Shown here in pieces: positions 25,303-34,306 of a stretch of 64,000 bases of DNA. The stretch is from Chitinophaga sp. sic0106. GTDB taxonomy: Bacteria > Bacteroidota > Bacteroidia > Chitinophagales > Chitinophagaceae. Numbering within the stretch: position 1 is the first letter of the stretch; every line of letters starts with the position of its first letter. The notes beneath the pieces were generated by a model. The model was not told where the DNA came from and ran no database searches. It saw nothing but the letters and a program-made list of their open reading frames with translations. The translations under genes and the position numbers were made by a program. Location of the stretch: the NCBI RefSeq assembly GCF_019219075.1, contig NZ_JAHUWJ010000018.1:62001-126000 (forward strand), written 5' to 3'.

Positions 25303-27039
25303 ATGAAGCTGAATAGAAAGCTGAAAATGTGCGTCGTTGGTGTGATATTAGCATGCAGTGGTAGCTTGTCTGCCCAGCAACTTAAACTGGGAGTTGCCCC
25401 TACAGTCATTAACCCTGCTGCACTGCTGGAATTAAACAGCGATCAACACGGACTCCTGCTCAACAGAGTCCCCCTCAGCGCCCTATCCGGTTCCGGAAAA
25501 TTAGCAAACGCCCCCGATGGCATGATCGTATACGTAACAGATGCAGCTGAACGCTCCCTATACATTAAAAAAAATAACTCCTGGCAGAAAGTAATTGACC
25601 TGGCAAATCTCCCCGCTACCTCATTTAAAGGCCGCACCGGCAATATTCAACCACAAGCAGGCGATTACGACGGAATGTATGTGCCTAATGCCCGCAGCCT
25701 GACCTTTAACACCCTTGCCAATGGTGTACTCACCATTTCCGCACCATTTACCCAGGACCTTTCCGCTGATCGCACCTGGAGTATCAACGCCAATAACACC
25801 AGTCCATTGTGGAACGCTAATTCCCTCAACAGTATTTCAATTGATAATACAACCCCTGCAAACGGGGATGTGTTAACAATGGTGGCCGGCAAATGGAAAG
25901 CAGCAGCTCCCGCAGCCGGATCATTCATTATCGCTAATCCTGCGACACCACAAACCGCCTCTTTTAATATTACCGGCAATGGCAGAATCGGTGGTAGTGC
26001 CGTTATTAATGGCGCTGCTCAGGTAGATGGCGCCCTCGCCGCCAACAGTGTGAATGCAACCAATAATATTGTTGCCGGCACCAAAATAAATACACCGCGC
26101 TTAGGCGTTGGTATTGCCACTACTGATCCTAACAACGTGGTGGAAATTTCTACCGGCGCTGCTATTGTAAATGGTGTTTCCGGCTTACGCCTCACAGGCC
26201 TTGGCACGGCAGCCACCACTGCTTCCAACGGTAAACTGTTATCCGTAAACGCTGCCGGCGATGTGATTCTTACCAACAACCCAAATAATACGGGTTGGAA
26301 TATGACAGGTAACAGCGATGCTACTTCTCAAAACTTTCTCGGTACTGTAAACGATACACCCATGATCGTGAAAGCGGCAAATAAGGAATTATTCCGTGGC
26401 CAAAAGGGAATCAGTGGATATGCAAATTATATCAGTACTTTATTCAATGGTGCCAAAGCTTACAATGGACATCCCTTCATCATCCGCGCAAACGGTAATG
26501 ATGTAATGGCTTTCCAGGACTCCACTGGTGCTATGAAATTCCACTGGAACTTATTAGGTGGTGGGTTGAACTTCGTGGAATCGAATGTGAGTGATTATCG
26601 GATCATGATTAAATCCGGTGGAGGTATAGGTATTGATACCGCAGCGCCAAATTCGTCCCTGCATGTAAATGGATCCTTTGCGACAAAAATTCGTGTGGCA
26701 ACCGGAGCCGCTAATGCAAATGTAACGGTGCTGGAAACGGATCATACCATCCTGCTTAACCTGACAACACCTGTAGTGGTGCTGCCAGATGCGGCGGCCG
26801 ATAATGCCGGCCGCGAATACCGGATAAAAGTAGTACAAGCTGCAAACGGAAACGGAACCACTACCGGGTCATTTACTATTCGCACCACAGGCAATCAGGC
26901 ACTGGATGTGGGTATCGCTACTACCTATGTAGTAAATAACGGCCTGACCACCGGTACAGGTAATGCCACCCGAAGAACGCTCGGTGCCCGATGCACTGTT
27001 GTTTCTGATGGCAACAGGTGGTATATCGTAGACCTTTAG
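25303..27039 (+). CDS. Secreted fibre-like protein, paralogue B
   Basis: The start is placed at 25303, which opens a signal peptide (MKLNRKLKMCVVGVILACSG, then S-L-S-A-Q). An earlier ATG at 25249 would translate through the intercistronic hairpin. The 578-residue product mirrors paralogue A: head motif A-P-T-V-I-N-P-A-A-L-L-E-L-N-S-D-Q-H-G-L-L-L-N-R-V, a variable A/N/G/T-rich middle, then V-V-L-P-D-A-A-A-D-N-A-G-R-E-Y-R-I-K and a final S-D-G-N-R-W-Y-I-V. The conserved ends with divergent middles suggest shared assembly ends on different shafts. It lies 77 bases after paralogue A and 52 bases before the T9SS gene. Confidence 0.7.
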   Translation: MKLNRKLKMCVVGVILACSGSLSAQQLKLGVAPTVINPAALLELNSDQHGLLLNRVPLSALSGSGKLANAPDGMIVYVTDAAERSLYIKKNNSWQKVIDLANLPATSFKGRTGNIQPQAGDYDGMYVPNARSLTFNTLANGVLTISAPFTQDLSADRTWSINANNTSPLWNANSLNSISIDNTTPANGDVLTMVAGKWKAAAPAAGSFIIANPATPQTASFNITGNGRIGGSAVINGAAQVDGALAANSVNATNNIVAGTKINTPRLGVGIATTDPNNVVEISTGAAIVNGVSGLRLTGLGTAATTASNGKLLSVNAAGDVILTNNPNNTGWNMTGNSDATSQNFLGTVNDTPMIVKAANKELFRGQKGISGYANYISTLFNGAKAYNGHPFIIRANGNDVMAFQDSTGAMKFHWNLLGGGLNFVESNVSDYRIMIKSGGGIGIDTAAPNSSLHVNGSFATKIRVATGAANANVTVLETDHTILLNLTTPVVVLPDAAADNAGREYRIKVVQAANGNGTTTGSFTIRTTGNQALDVGIATTYVVNNGLTTGTGNATRRTLGARCTVVSDGNRWYIVDL

Positions 27040-27091
27040 TGATTATATAAAAAACCATAACCATTCAATCTTTATTTTGACCAATTTTTTC

Positions 27092-28684
27092 ATGAGAATA
27101 TCTATACTCATACTGTTTTTACTATCATGTCTCCACCTGCGTTCCTCCGCACAGGACGGACTATACATCCCCGAAGGGGGAGTGGTCTGGCTGTACAACA
27201 ACACACAGGTAGGCATCTTCAACAGCATGATTAATAACGGTGTTCTCGGTTCTAATCCCGGCAGTACCTTCTATATCCTCGGCAAGCGATGGACCAACGG
27301 TACCAACGCCAAACTGCCGGATGAAAGCGCCGACGGAGTTTCCGGTGTGGGTGGAAACTTTCTCTTTTCTTCATTAAACCCGATCCTCGGAGATGTAGGA
27401 CAACAAACCATCTTCGGCAACTATAACATTGCCGCCAAACAGGGTACCAGCTTCCCTAACATGGAAGTAAACAACGGAAAAGGTATTATACTCGATGACC
27501 TCAGTGACCTTAAAGTCAGAGGTACCCTCCACTTCACCAGCGGTAAGATCTATCTCAACGGCTGGAACCTGATGGTAGGTGAAAAAACACCTGGTGTCAT
27601 CAGCGGGTATACGGACTCACGTTACATCGTTACCGGCAACACCTTTGCTGGTGGCTACCTGTACCGCAGCGCCATTACCAGTACCGCCAACAGGGTAGTG
27701 TTTCCGGTAGGCTCGGCGGATAACGCCTACTCCCCGGCAGCAGTGCTGCTGGACGGTGGCGCTAAAGATAACTTCGGTATCCGCGTGTTCGACAGCGTAT
27801 ATACAGTAGCGATAGGTGGCAGCACGTACCGCGACAGCTTCGTCAACAAAACCTGGAATATCGTACGTACGGATAACTCCGGCGGTAAAGCTACCGTGAT
27901 ACTGCAACATATGGATGCCAGTGAAATGACCTCCTATATCGGTGCCCGCGATAGTAGCTTTATCACCCGGTTCGGTGTTACCGGATGGGATAAGCTCACC
28001 GTAATACCTTTCAAACCTCAGGCAGGCAACCTGAGTACCACCACTATGCTGCAGCCAGCCACCATGCATATGCGTGAGTTTACGGACCTGGGCAACACCA
28101 CCTATTTCGCTAAAACGATCCTGAACGTAAAAATCTCACCGGCCATATTCCTGGTGTTTGAAGCCTCACGTGTGAGTCCTGCGCTCGCACAGCTCGACTG
28201 GACCACCTCCCGCGAGGTGAACAACCTCCAGTTTGAGGTGGAACGCCGCTACGAAAAAGATGAGGCCTTTACCACCATCGGGGTAGTGCCTACCAAGGCG
28301 GTAAACGGTACCAGCGTAAACCCGCTGTCGTACACGTTCAACGATCCTAATGATTACGACGATAATACCTACTACCGCATCAAAGCAACGGCTAAAGATG
28401 GTACTGTTACCTATTCAGAAATCAAAGTGGTTCCACCGGTATTCTCTATCCAGGTTTATCCGAACCCGAACAGAGGCAACTTCCACGTGAAGATCCGCGG
28501 TCTGAATAATGATATGCTGCTGAAAATGTATGATACATGGGGTCAGTACCTGCGCGAATACAAAGTCCGCAAAGATGCAGACATCCAGATCACACACATG
28601 CCTGCCGGTACTTACTTCCTGGTATTGTATAACCAGCAAACCGAGCAGAAAGTGAAGACAATCAAAGTAGTAGTATTGCCATAA
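27092..28684 (+). CDS. Type IX secretion system cargo protein (T9SS type A domain)
   Basis: The start at 27092 opens the signal peptide MRISILILFLLSCLHLRSSA; a TTG at 27077 is in frame but adds nothing useful. The 530-residue product has beta-rich repeats without an enzymatic signature, a fibronectin-like segment (A-Q-L-D-W-T-T-S-R-E-V-N-N-L-Q-F-E-V-E-R, about residues 365-440), and a C-terminal type A sorting domain of about 80 residues (V-Y-P-N-P-N-R-G-N-F, then M-Y-D-T-W-G-Q, M-P-A-G-T-Y-F-L). That domain directs transport across the outer membrane and surface attachment. It probably shares an operon with the two fibre-like genes, so it may anchor or process them. Confidence 0.88.
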   Translation: MRISILILFLLSCLHLRSSAQDGLYIPEGGVVWLYNNTQVGIFNSMINNGVLGSNPGSTFYILGKRWTNGTNAKLPDESADGVSGVGGNFLFSSLNPILGDVGQQTIFGNYNIAAKQGTSFPNMEVNNGKGIILDDLSDLKVRGTLHFTSGKIYLNGWNLMVGEKTPGVISGYTDSRYIVTGNTFAGGYLYRSAITSTANRVVFPVGSADNAYSPAAVLLDGGAKDNFGIRVFDSVYTVAIGGSTYRDSFVNKTWNIVRTDNSGGKATVILQHMDASEMTSYIGARDSSFITRFGVTGWDKLTVIPFKPQAGNLSTTTMLQPATMHMREFTDLGNTTYFAKTILNVKISPAIFLVFEASRVSPALAQLDWTTSREVNNLQFEVERRYEKDEAFTTIGVVPTKAVNGTSVNPLSYTFNDPNDYDDNTYYRIKATAKDGTVTYSEIKVVPPVFSIQVYPNPNRGNFHVKIRGLNNDMLLKMYDTWGQYLREYKVRKDADIQITHMPAGTYFLVLYNQQTEQKVKTIKVVVLP

Positions 28685-28729
28685 ACTGCCTTGTATTTGC
28701 TTTTCTCATAGAATTGCGCCAATTTTGTA

Positions 28730-28760
28730 GGGTCCTTTTGAAAAAAAGGACCCTTTTTTT
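28730..28760 (+). terminator. Intrinsic terminator after the T9SS gene
   Basis: GGGTCCTTTT pairs with AAAAGGACCC over loop GAAA, followed by seven T's. Confidence 0.9.
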
Positions 28761-28797
28761 GGCCCGCTCAAACGGCCGCCGATAAAATCTTACGACT

Positions 28798-29487
28798 TTG
28801 AGAAAAATAATCATCACGATAGACGGCTACTCTTCCTGTGGCAAAAGCACTGTTGCTAAACAACTGGCCAGGAAACTGGATTATGTGTATATCGACAGCG
28901 GTGCCATGTATCGTGCTATCACCCTTTATTTTCTGCAGAATCGTATTGACTGGACTTCCACACCGGCAGTAGTGGACGCACTGAAAAATATTCACCTGGA
29001 ATTTGTTCCCAACACACATACCGGCACCGCCGATATGTTCCTTAATGAGGAAAATGTGGAACACCTGATCCGTGAAATGCTGGTGGCCGAAAAAGTAAGT
29101 GAAGTAGCCGCTGTAAAAGAGGTACGCGACTTCGCCGTAGCGCAACAGGTGAAAATGGGTGCCCGCAAAGGCATCGTTATGGACGGCCGTGATATCGGTA
29201 CCGTAGTATTCCCGCATGCAGAACTCAAAATCTTCATGACCGCTGATATCACCATCCGGGTACAACGCCGCTTTAAAGAACTGTACGCAAAAAATCCAAA
29301 TATCACCATCGATGAGGTGAAACAAAACCTCGAATTACGCGATTACATCGATGCCAATCGTGAAATAAGTCCCCTCCGGAAAGCAGAAGACGCTATCATC
29401 CTGGATAACAGTCACTTAACCATGGAAGACCAGCTGGCACTGGTTATGCAGTGGGTGGAGGATGCGATTATGGCGCATTCTTCATAA
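28798..29487 (+). CDS. cmk: Cytidylate kinase
   Basis: A 229-residue P-loop nucleoside monophosphate kinase that phosphorylates CMP and dCMP. The P-loop is G-Y-S-S-C-G-K-S-T at residues 10-18, and the family-specific D-S-G-A-M-Y-R-A-I, G-R-D-I-G-T-V-V-F-P and R-x-x-D-A-N-R-E-I-S-P-L-like segments are present. The start must be the TTG at 28798: it aligns with the usual start of the family (M-x-K-I-x-I-x-I-D-G), and no in-frame ATG precedes the P-loop. A terminator stands just upstream, so a promoter should lie in the 40 bases between, but I see no convincing consensus. Confidence 0.94.
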   Translation: MRKIIITIDGYSSCGKSTVAKQLARKLDYVYIDSGAMYRAITLYFLQNRIDWTSTPAVVDALKNIHLEFVPNTHTGTADMFLNEENVEHLIREMLVAEKVSEVAAVKEVRDFAVAQQVKMGARKGIVMDGRDIGTVVFPHAELKIFMTADITIRVQRRFKELYAKNPNITIDEVKQNLELRDYIDANREISPLRKAEDAIILDNSHLTMEDQLALVMQWVEDAIMAHSS

Positions 29488-29729
29488 AATAATATTTTAT
29501 ATTATTAAAAGTGTTTTATACATTTGCGGGTATTACTTCTACTTGGAAGTAGTTATCCCGATAATTTTCCTGATCCTGAAGAATTTCCTACCCCCAAACC
29601 TTATCCATCCTGAAAAGCACTGCGCGTTTTTGGTCGTTGTGTAGTATAATTAATTTATTGACATGTATCGCATTATATATTTATCTCACTGTAGTGTATC
29701 CATTACCGTTTGATGAAACAAACTTAATG

Positions 29730-29761
29730 TGGAATCATGTGCCTTGTGCACATCAATTCCA
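29730..29761 (+). repeat. Hairpin in candidate small-RNA region
   Basis: TGGAAT-ATGTGC pairs with GCACAT-ATTCCA with a 1x2 internal loop and terminal loop CTTGT. Confidence 0.5.
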
Positions 29762-29795
29762 TATTTTCAGTAGGTGTATTCGGTTAATAGGAAGA

Positions 29796-29827
29796 AGGGG
29801 CGAATTCTTTCGCCCTTTCGCTTTTTT
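29796..29827 (+). terminator. Orphan intrinsic terminator
   Basis: GGGCGAA (29798-29804) pairs with TTCGCCC (29809-29815) over loop TTCT; after TTCGC a six-T run follows. It is about 310 bases past the cmk stop with no gene between. Confidence 0.65.
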
Positions 29828-29850
29828 ATGCCTGCAGGGAAATTTAAGTT

Positions 29851-29924
29851 AAAATTATAGCGCCTCCCGCCGCTGGCGGGAGGCGCTATAATTTTAGAAG
29901 AGACCGAAGGTCTCTTCTGAAATT
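29851..29924 (+). repeat. Double-hairpin element 1
   Basis: Hairpin 1 has a 21-bp perfect stem (29851-29871 with 29875-29895), loop GCT. Hairpin 2 has a 16-bp stem (29890-29905 with 29909-29924), loop GAA, one G-T pair. The right arm of the first and left arm of the second share AATTTT (29890-29895). It lies just beyond the 3' end of the AraC gene. Confidence 0.9.
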
Positions 29925-29939
29925 AAAAGGGTTGATTTA

Positions 29940-30815
29940 TTATATAAACGTCCGCGTACCCGCAAAGCTTTTCCGGAACTCCGACGGCGTATTCCCCTTC
30001 TTCTTCTTAAATATCCTGTTGAAATTAGAGAGATTCATAAACCCACACTGATAACAAATCTCAGAAACAGAATGCGTAGTATCAATCAGCATCCGAGAGG
30101 CATGCCCGATCCGTATCTCATTTAAACTGTCAATAAACGTTTTACCAGTGCGCTTTTTTATAAAACGACTCAGCGATACCGGCGTCATATTCACATGCTT
30201 GGCCAGCTCGTGCAGGCCAATGTCCTTGTCAAAATGCTGCTGCATATACTCAAACGCTTTTTCAATGCGGCGACTGTTATAATTATTCAGTGATTCGGCC
30301 GGAGCGCTGCTCAGTACCCGCATATTACGGGAAATACTGAGGTCGTGCAGGATCGATAACAGTTCCAGCACCGAATCAAACCCTGTCTTATAAGGCAACG
30401 CGAGCAACCGTGGTTTAAGGGACTGTATCGTCTCCCTGGAAAAAGAAATACCCTTGCTGGCATTCTCAAACAAAGAACGGATAAAGCTCAGCTGATTCCT
30501 CCGCAGAAATTTTGCATCCAGCAACTGCGCATGAAATTGTATCGTTACCTCCGTAATTTTTTTGGACTTACAATGATGATCCATCCATACATGTTCTACA
30601 CTCGGACCTACCAGTACCAGCTCCGCGTCATCAATCTCTTCCACATGATCCCCCACAATTCTTTTTGCCCCCGCCGCATTTAAAATAAAGTTCAGCTCAT
30701 ACTCCTCATGGTAATGCAAAGGGAAATTGAACGTTGATTTTTCACGAATGAAAATCATAAAACAATCATGCTCCGTTAAGGGCGTAATTTCTTTATATGC
30801 CTGGGTCTTGCGCAT
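29940..30815 (-). CDS. AraC family transcriptional regulator, cupin type
   Basis: A 291-residue regulator. The N-terminal cupin-like sensor (residues 20-110) has F-P-L-H-Y-H-E-E-Y-E-L-N-F-I, the usual H-x-H-x-x-x-E-L pattern. The C-terminal 100 residues carry two helix-turn-helix motifs of the AraC/XylS class (L-H-E-L-A-K-H-V-N-M-T-P-V-S-L-S-R-F-I-K and I-C-Y-Q-C-G-F-M-N-L-S-N-F-N-R-I-F-K-K). It is divergent from the SusC gene at 31163. Cupin-AraC proteins commonly activate neighbouring sugar-uptake loci on binding a sugar, and control of the mannoside locus downstream is the natural inference. Confidence 0.93.
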   Translation of the reverse strand: MRKTQAYKEITPLTEHDCFMIFIREKSTFNFPLHYHEEYELNFILNAAGAKRIVGDHVEEIDDAELVLVGPSVEHVWMDHHCKSKKITEVTIQFHAQLLDAKFLRRNQLSFIRSLFENASKGISFSRETIQSLKPRLLALPYKTGFDSVLELLSILHDLSISRNMRVLSSAPAESLNNYNSRRIEKAFEYMQQHFDKDIGLHELAKHVNMTPVSLSRFIKKRTGKTFIDSLNEIRIGHASRMLIDTTHSVSEICYQCGFMNLSNFNRIFKKKKGNTPSEFRKSFAGTRTFI

Positions 30816-30939
30816 AAAATGTATAGTAAGGTGGTATAAATATAGTATTAATTGGTGTTAAAAGTATTATATCTGTAAGTAATATTTTCTAGTGGCTAAC
30901 TATCCTTATAGTTGTTGCTAATACTGGATTAATTAAATG

Positions 30940-30951
30940 TTAGGGAGATGT
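30940..30951 (+). repeat. Dispersed motif TTAGGGAGATGT, copy 4
   Basis: Exact plus-strand copy between divergent regulator and SusC genes. Confidence 0.7.
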
Positions 30952-31000
30952 AAGCACCACAATTAATTGTTTGTTTTGTAAAATATGGGATAAAAAAGTA

Positions 31001-31032
31001 TTGGTATTGAGTTGTATTATAAGATACTTTTG
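31001..31032 (+). promoter_or_regulatory. Candidate promoter of the mannoside SusC gene
   Basis: TTG (31001-31003), 21-base spacer, TACTTTTG (31025-31032), matching TTG / TAnnTTTG. It predicts a leader of about 125 bases. Confidence 0.6.
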
Positions 31033-31162
31033 GTTCCATGTTCTGATGCAGGTTCCAACGTTATGAAGCCAACCGGAATGCAAGCTGCAGGAGCAATATT
31101 TATTCAACACAAAATCAGATCAACACCAACAAAAAATTATCAATTCCATTAAACAACGCTCT

Positions 31163-34100
31163 ATGCATTTACAGCACACTATCCCTTCAGTTTTCAGGAA
31201 ATGGCGGCTGGCAGCTTTAACGCTCGTCCTCCTTATTTCCTTCTCCTGCGCCGCCTGGGCGCAAAAGGTGCAGCTAAGCGGCACAGTGACCAATGAGAAA
31301 AACGAACCGCTTCCCGGTGTAACCGTTACCGTTAAAGGTACCGTCACCGGCGTGCTCACCAACGCTGATGGTAAGTTTAACATCAGCGCCGCACCTACCG
31401 CCACCCTCGTGTTCTCCATGATGGGCTTCGAGTCCCGCCAGGTGCCCGTTGGCAACCAGGCCAACCTCCATGTAAAACTACAGGACCAGCTGACCCAACT
31501 CAGCGACGTGGTAGTCACCGCCATGGGCATCAAAAAAGAAAATAAAGTATTAGGCTACGCCATCACCCAGGTAAAAGGAGAATCCTTTACCAAAGCCCGC
31601 GAAGCAAATGTGATGTGGGGCCTGCAAGGTAAAGTAGCCGGTGTAAACGTTACCAAACCGGTAACAGGCGCTTCCGGCTCCAGCCGCGTAGTAATGCGTG
31701 GCGGCGACTTCGGCGCCAGCCAGCCACTCTACGTGATTGATGGTATACCTATGGTATCCGGTAACAAAGGCAGCATCGATAATATGTACGGCGGTAAAGA
31801 CGCCGGCGATGGTATCGGTAGCATCAACCCGGATGATATCGAATCCATGGAAGTACTCAAAGGTAATACCGCCGCCGCCCTCTACGGCGCAAGAGCCTCC
31901 AACGGTGTGATCGTGATCACCACCAAAAAAGGAACCGCCCGCAAAGGCATCGGTGTGGAACTGAATAGCACCTACAGCATCGAAAATCCAATCGACTACA
32001 CCTCCAAAGATTACCAATACGAATATGGAATCGGTACTGGTGGTAATAAACCTACCACCGCCGCTGAAGCCCTCGCAGCAGGCCGCTCCAGCTGGGGCGC
32101 CAAACTGGATGGTACCAGCGTAATACAGGGCGACGGCGTTGCAAGACCCTACTCAGCCCGCAAAAACAATGTGAAAAATTTCTACGACGGCGGTAACACC
32201 TTCACCAACACCGTAGCACTCCTCGGTGGTAACGAAAACGTGAACTTCCGCTTCTCCTTCGGCGATATGAATAACCACGATATCATGCCTAACGCCGGTG
32301 TAAGAAGAAATAACTTCACCCTCAATACCAACGCCAAATTAGGCAAGAACCTCACCGCTACCATCAACGCACAATATATCCGGGAAAAAGCAGAGAACAG
32401 ACCATGGCTCAACGATTACACCATGAACGCCGCTGTGGCCGCCTATCTCATGCCTACCAACTATGATATACGCGACTGGAGCAACCCACGTAAAGCCAAC
32501 CGTGCAGAAAACCTCTGGACAACCAACAACTACTGGGCAAATCCATACTTCATGGCTTACGAAACACCTAACTGGGATAAAACCAATCGCTTCATCGGCT
32601 CTGCGGATATTAAGTATGATTTCGACAGCCACTTCTATGCACGACTGCTCACCGGTACCGACTTCTCCAATGTACTGGGACAGTTCCTCTGGTCCGATGG
32701 CATCGGTTTCTATCCTAATGGCCAGATCGGCATGTCCAATAGTTACCGCTCTGAATTCAATGCCCAGCTGATGACAGGTTATAATAATACCTTCAAAAAC
32801 TGGTCTGTCAACGCTTTCGTAGGTGGTAACACCATGAAACGCAGCAACAATAACACCTCTTCCAGCGGTGATATTTTCATAGTGCCCGGCTTTTACTCCA
32901 TTGGCAATACCACCAACAAATCCGGTGGCTACAACCTCACTGAATCCCAGATCAACTCTGTATTCGGATCTGCTGAACTCGGATTCCATAACTACCTCTA
33001 CTTAACACTCACCGGTAGAAACGATTGGTTCTCTACCCTGGATCCAAATAATAACAATATCTTCTATCCATCTGTAGGCGCGAGCTTCGTAGTTTCCGAC
33101 GCATGGAAAATGCCTTCCTGGATCAGCTTCGCCAAGGTAAGAGGCTCCTGGGCACAAACAGGTAGCGACCAGGATATCGCTGCCTATCAGCTGAACCTGA
33201 CTTACTCCCTGCCTAACTCACCGAACGGAATTCCATTAGGCGGTATTGGTACTTCCTCGGTACCGAATGCTAACCTGCACCCTCAGCTCACTACCACCTA
33301 CGAAGCTGGTCTGGAAGCCCGCTTCCTCAACGGCCGCGCAGGGATCGACCTGGCAGTATACAGCCGCCAGGTGACAGACGCTATCCTGAATTCACCCATC
33401 TCTATCAGCTCCGGTTTTACCAGCACCTATATGAACGCTGCTAAAATCGGTAACACAGGTATCGAATTGTTGCTAACTGGAACGCCTGTACGTAGCAATG
33501 ATTTCAAATGGCAAACCAGCTACAACTTCGCCTACAATAAAAGTGAAGTGAAAGCATTGATCAACGGTCAGCAATCCATGGTAATCGCACAAAACCGCTC
33601 CGGCCTCTGGGGCGATGGTGGCGTACCTTCCTACGTATACGCAGAAGTAGGTCAGCCCTACGGTGTGCTGTATGGCAGCACTTACACCCGTGATGGACAA
33701 GGCCGTATTGTGTACGATGATAAAGGCCTGCCGGTTGCCGGAAAAATTGCCCGCCTGGGTAATGGTATCCAACCAATCGTAATGGGTTTCAATAACACGT
33801 TTACTTATAAGCAGTGGTCGCTCGACTTCCTGCTCGACGGTAAATTCGGCGGCAAAATGTTTTCCGGTACTACCAACCTCGCCTGGTACCAGGGCCTCGC
33901 TAAAGAAACACTGGCAGGCCGCGAAGGTGGTATCATCGGCGAAGGTGTAACCGCTGATGGTAAACCTAACACCGTGAAAGTAGCGGCGGAAGATTACTAT
34001 AAGTTCGTTGCCAACAATATCGCTGAACAGTTCGTATACAGCTCTTCTTTCGTGAAACTGCGCCAGATCGTGGTGGGCTATTCCCTGCCACAGCGCTGGA

Positions 34101-34285
34101 TCAAAGGTTCTGCCTTCCAGGCAGTGAACCTGTCGTTCGTAGCCAGAAACCTCTTTACCATTTACCAGGATGTGCCGGTGGTAGATCCTGAATCCGGTTA
34201 CACCACCGGTGGCGGACAGGGTTTTGAAATGCTGGGAATGCCGGCCGTTAGAAGCTTTGGCTTTAACCTGGGTGTTAAATTCTAA
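31163..34285 (+). CDS. SusC/RagA family TonB-dependent transporter (mannoside locus)
   Basis: 1040 residues. A signal peptide ends at C-A-A-W-A-Q (about residue 33). The CarboxypepD_reg domain covers about 35-110 (G-T-V-T-N-E-K-N-E-P-L-P-G-V-T-V, then F-S-M-M-G-F-E-S). A TonB-box-like segment L-S-D-V-V-V-T-A-M-G-I-K-K-E follows, then plug motifs (G-L-Q-G-K-V-A-G-V-N-V, V-L-K-G-N-T-A-A-A-L-Y-G-A-R-A-S-N-G-V-I) and the barrel. It pairs with the SusD-like gene 21 bases downstream. Its position between an AraC regulator and a symporter plus GH130 gene points to import of beta-mannosyl oligosaccharides; this is inferred from context. Confidence 0.95.
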   Translation: MHLQHTIPSVFRKWRLAALTLVLLISFSCAAWAQKVQLSGTVTNEKNEPLPGVTVTVKGTVTGVLTNADGKFNISAAPTATLVFSMMGFESRQVPVGNQANLHVKLQDQLTQLSDVVVTAMGIKKENKVLGYAITQVKGESFTKAREANVMWGLQGKVAGVNVTKPVTGASGSSRVVMRGGDFGASQPLYVIDGIPMVSGNKGSIDNMYGGKDAGDGIGSINPDDIESMEVLKGNTAAALYGARASNGVIVITTKKGTARKGIGVELNSTYSIENPIDYTSKDYQYEYGIGTGGNKPTTAAEALAAGRSSWGAKLDGTSVIQGDGVARPYSARKNNVKNFYDGGNTFTNTVALLGGNENVNFRFSFGDMNNHDIMPNAGVRRNNFTLNTNAKLGKNLTATINAQYIREKAENRPWLNDYTMNAAVAAYLMPTNYDIRDWSNPRKANRAENLWTTNNYWANPYFMAYETPNWDKTNRFIGSADIKYDFDSHFYARLLTGTDFSNVLGQFLWSDGIGFYPNGQIGMSNSYRSEFNAQLMTGYNNTFKNWSVNAFVGGNTMKRSNNNTSSSGDIFIVPGFYSIGNTTNKSGGYNLTESQINSVFGSAELGFHNYLYLTLTGRNDWFSTLDPNNNNIFYPSVGASFVVSDAWKMPSWISFAKVRGSWAQTGSDQDIAAYQLNLTYSLPNSPNGIPLGGIGTSSVPNANLHPQLTTTYEAGLEARFLNGRAGIDLAVYSRQVTDAILNSPISISSGFTSTYMNAAKIGNTGIELLLTGTPVRSNDFKWQTSYNFAYNKSEVKALINGQQSMVIAQNRSGLWGDGGVPSYVYAEVGQPYGVLYGSTYTRDGQGRIVYDDKGLPVAGKIARLGNGIQPIVMGFNNTFTYKQWSLDFLLDGKFGGKMFSGTTNLAWYQGLAKETLAGREGGIIGEGVTADGKPNTVKVAAEDYYKFVANNIAEQFVYSSSFVKLRQIVVGYSLPQRWIKGSAFQAVNLSFVARNLFTIYQDVPVVDPESGYTTGGGQGFEMLGMPAVRSFGFNLGVKF

Positions 34286-34306
34286 TTACTGTTAATGAGA
34301 AATGTT

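Larger units (their letters stand above)
29488..29850. other. Non-coding region with structured segment, cmk to double hairpin
   Basis: No credible protein gene. It contains a 12-bp interrupted hairpin (29730-29761) and, 35 bases later, an orphan terminator (29796-29827). That arrangement could be the end of a small RNA or a long cmk 3' UTR. Confidence 0.45.
30816..31162. other. Divergent regulatory region, araC-type / susC
   Basis: Holds one copy of the dispersed motif (30940-30951) and a candidate susC promoter (31001-31032). No gene. Confidence 0.6.
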
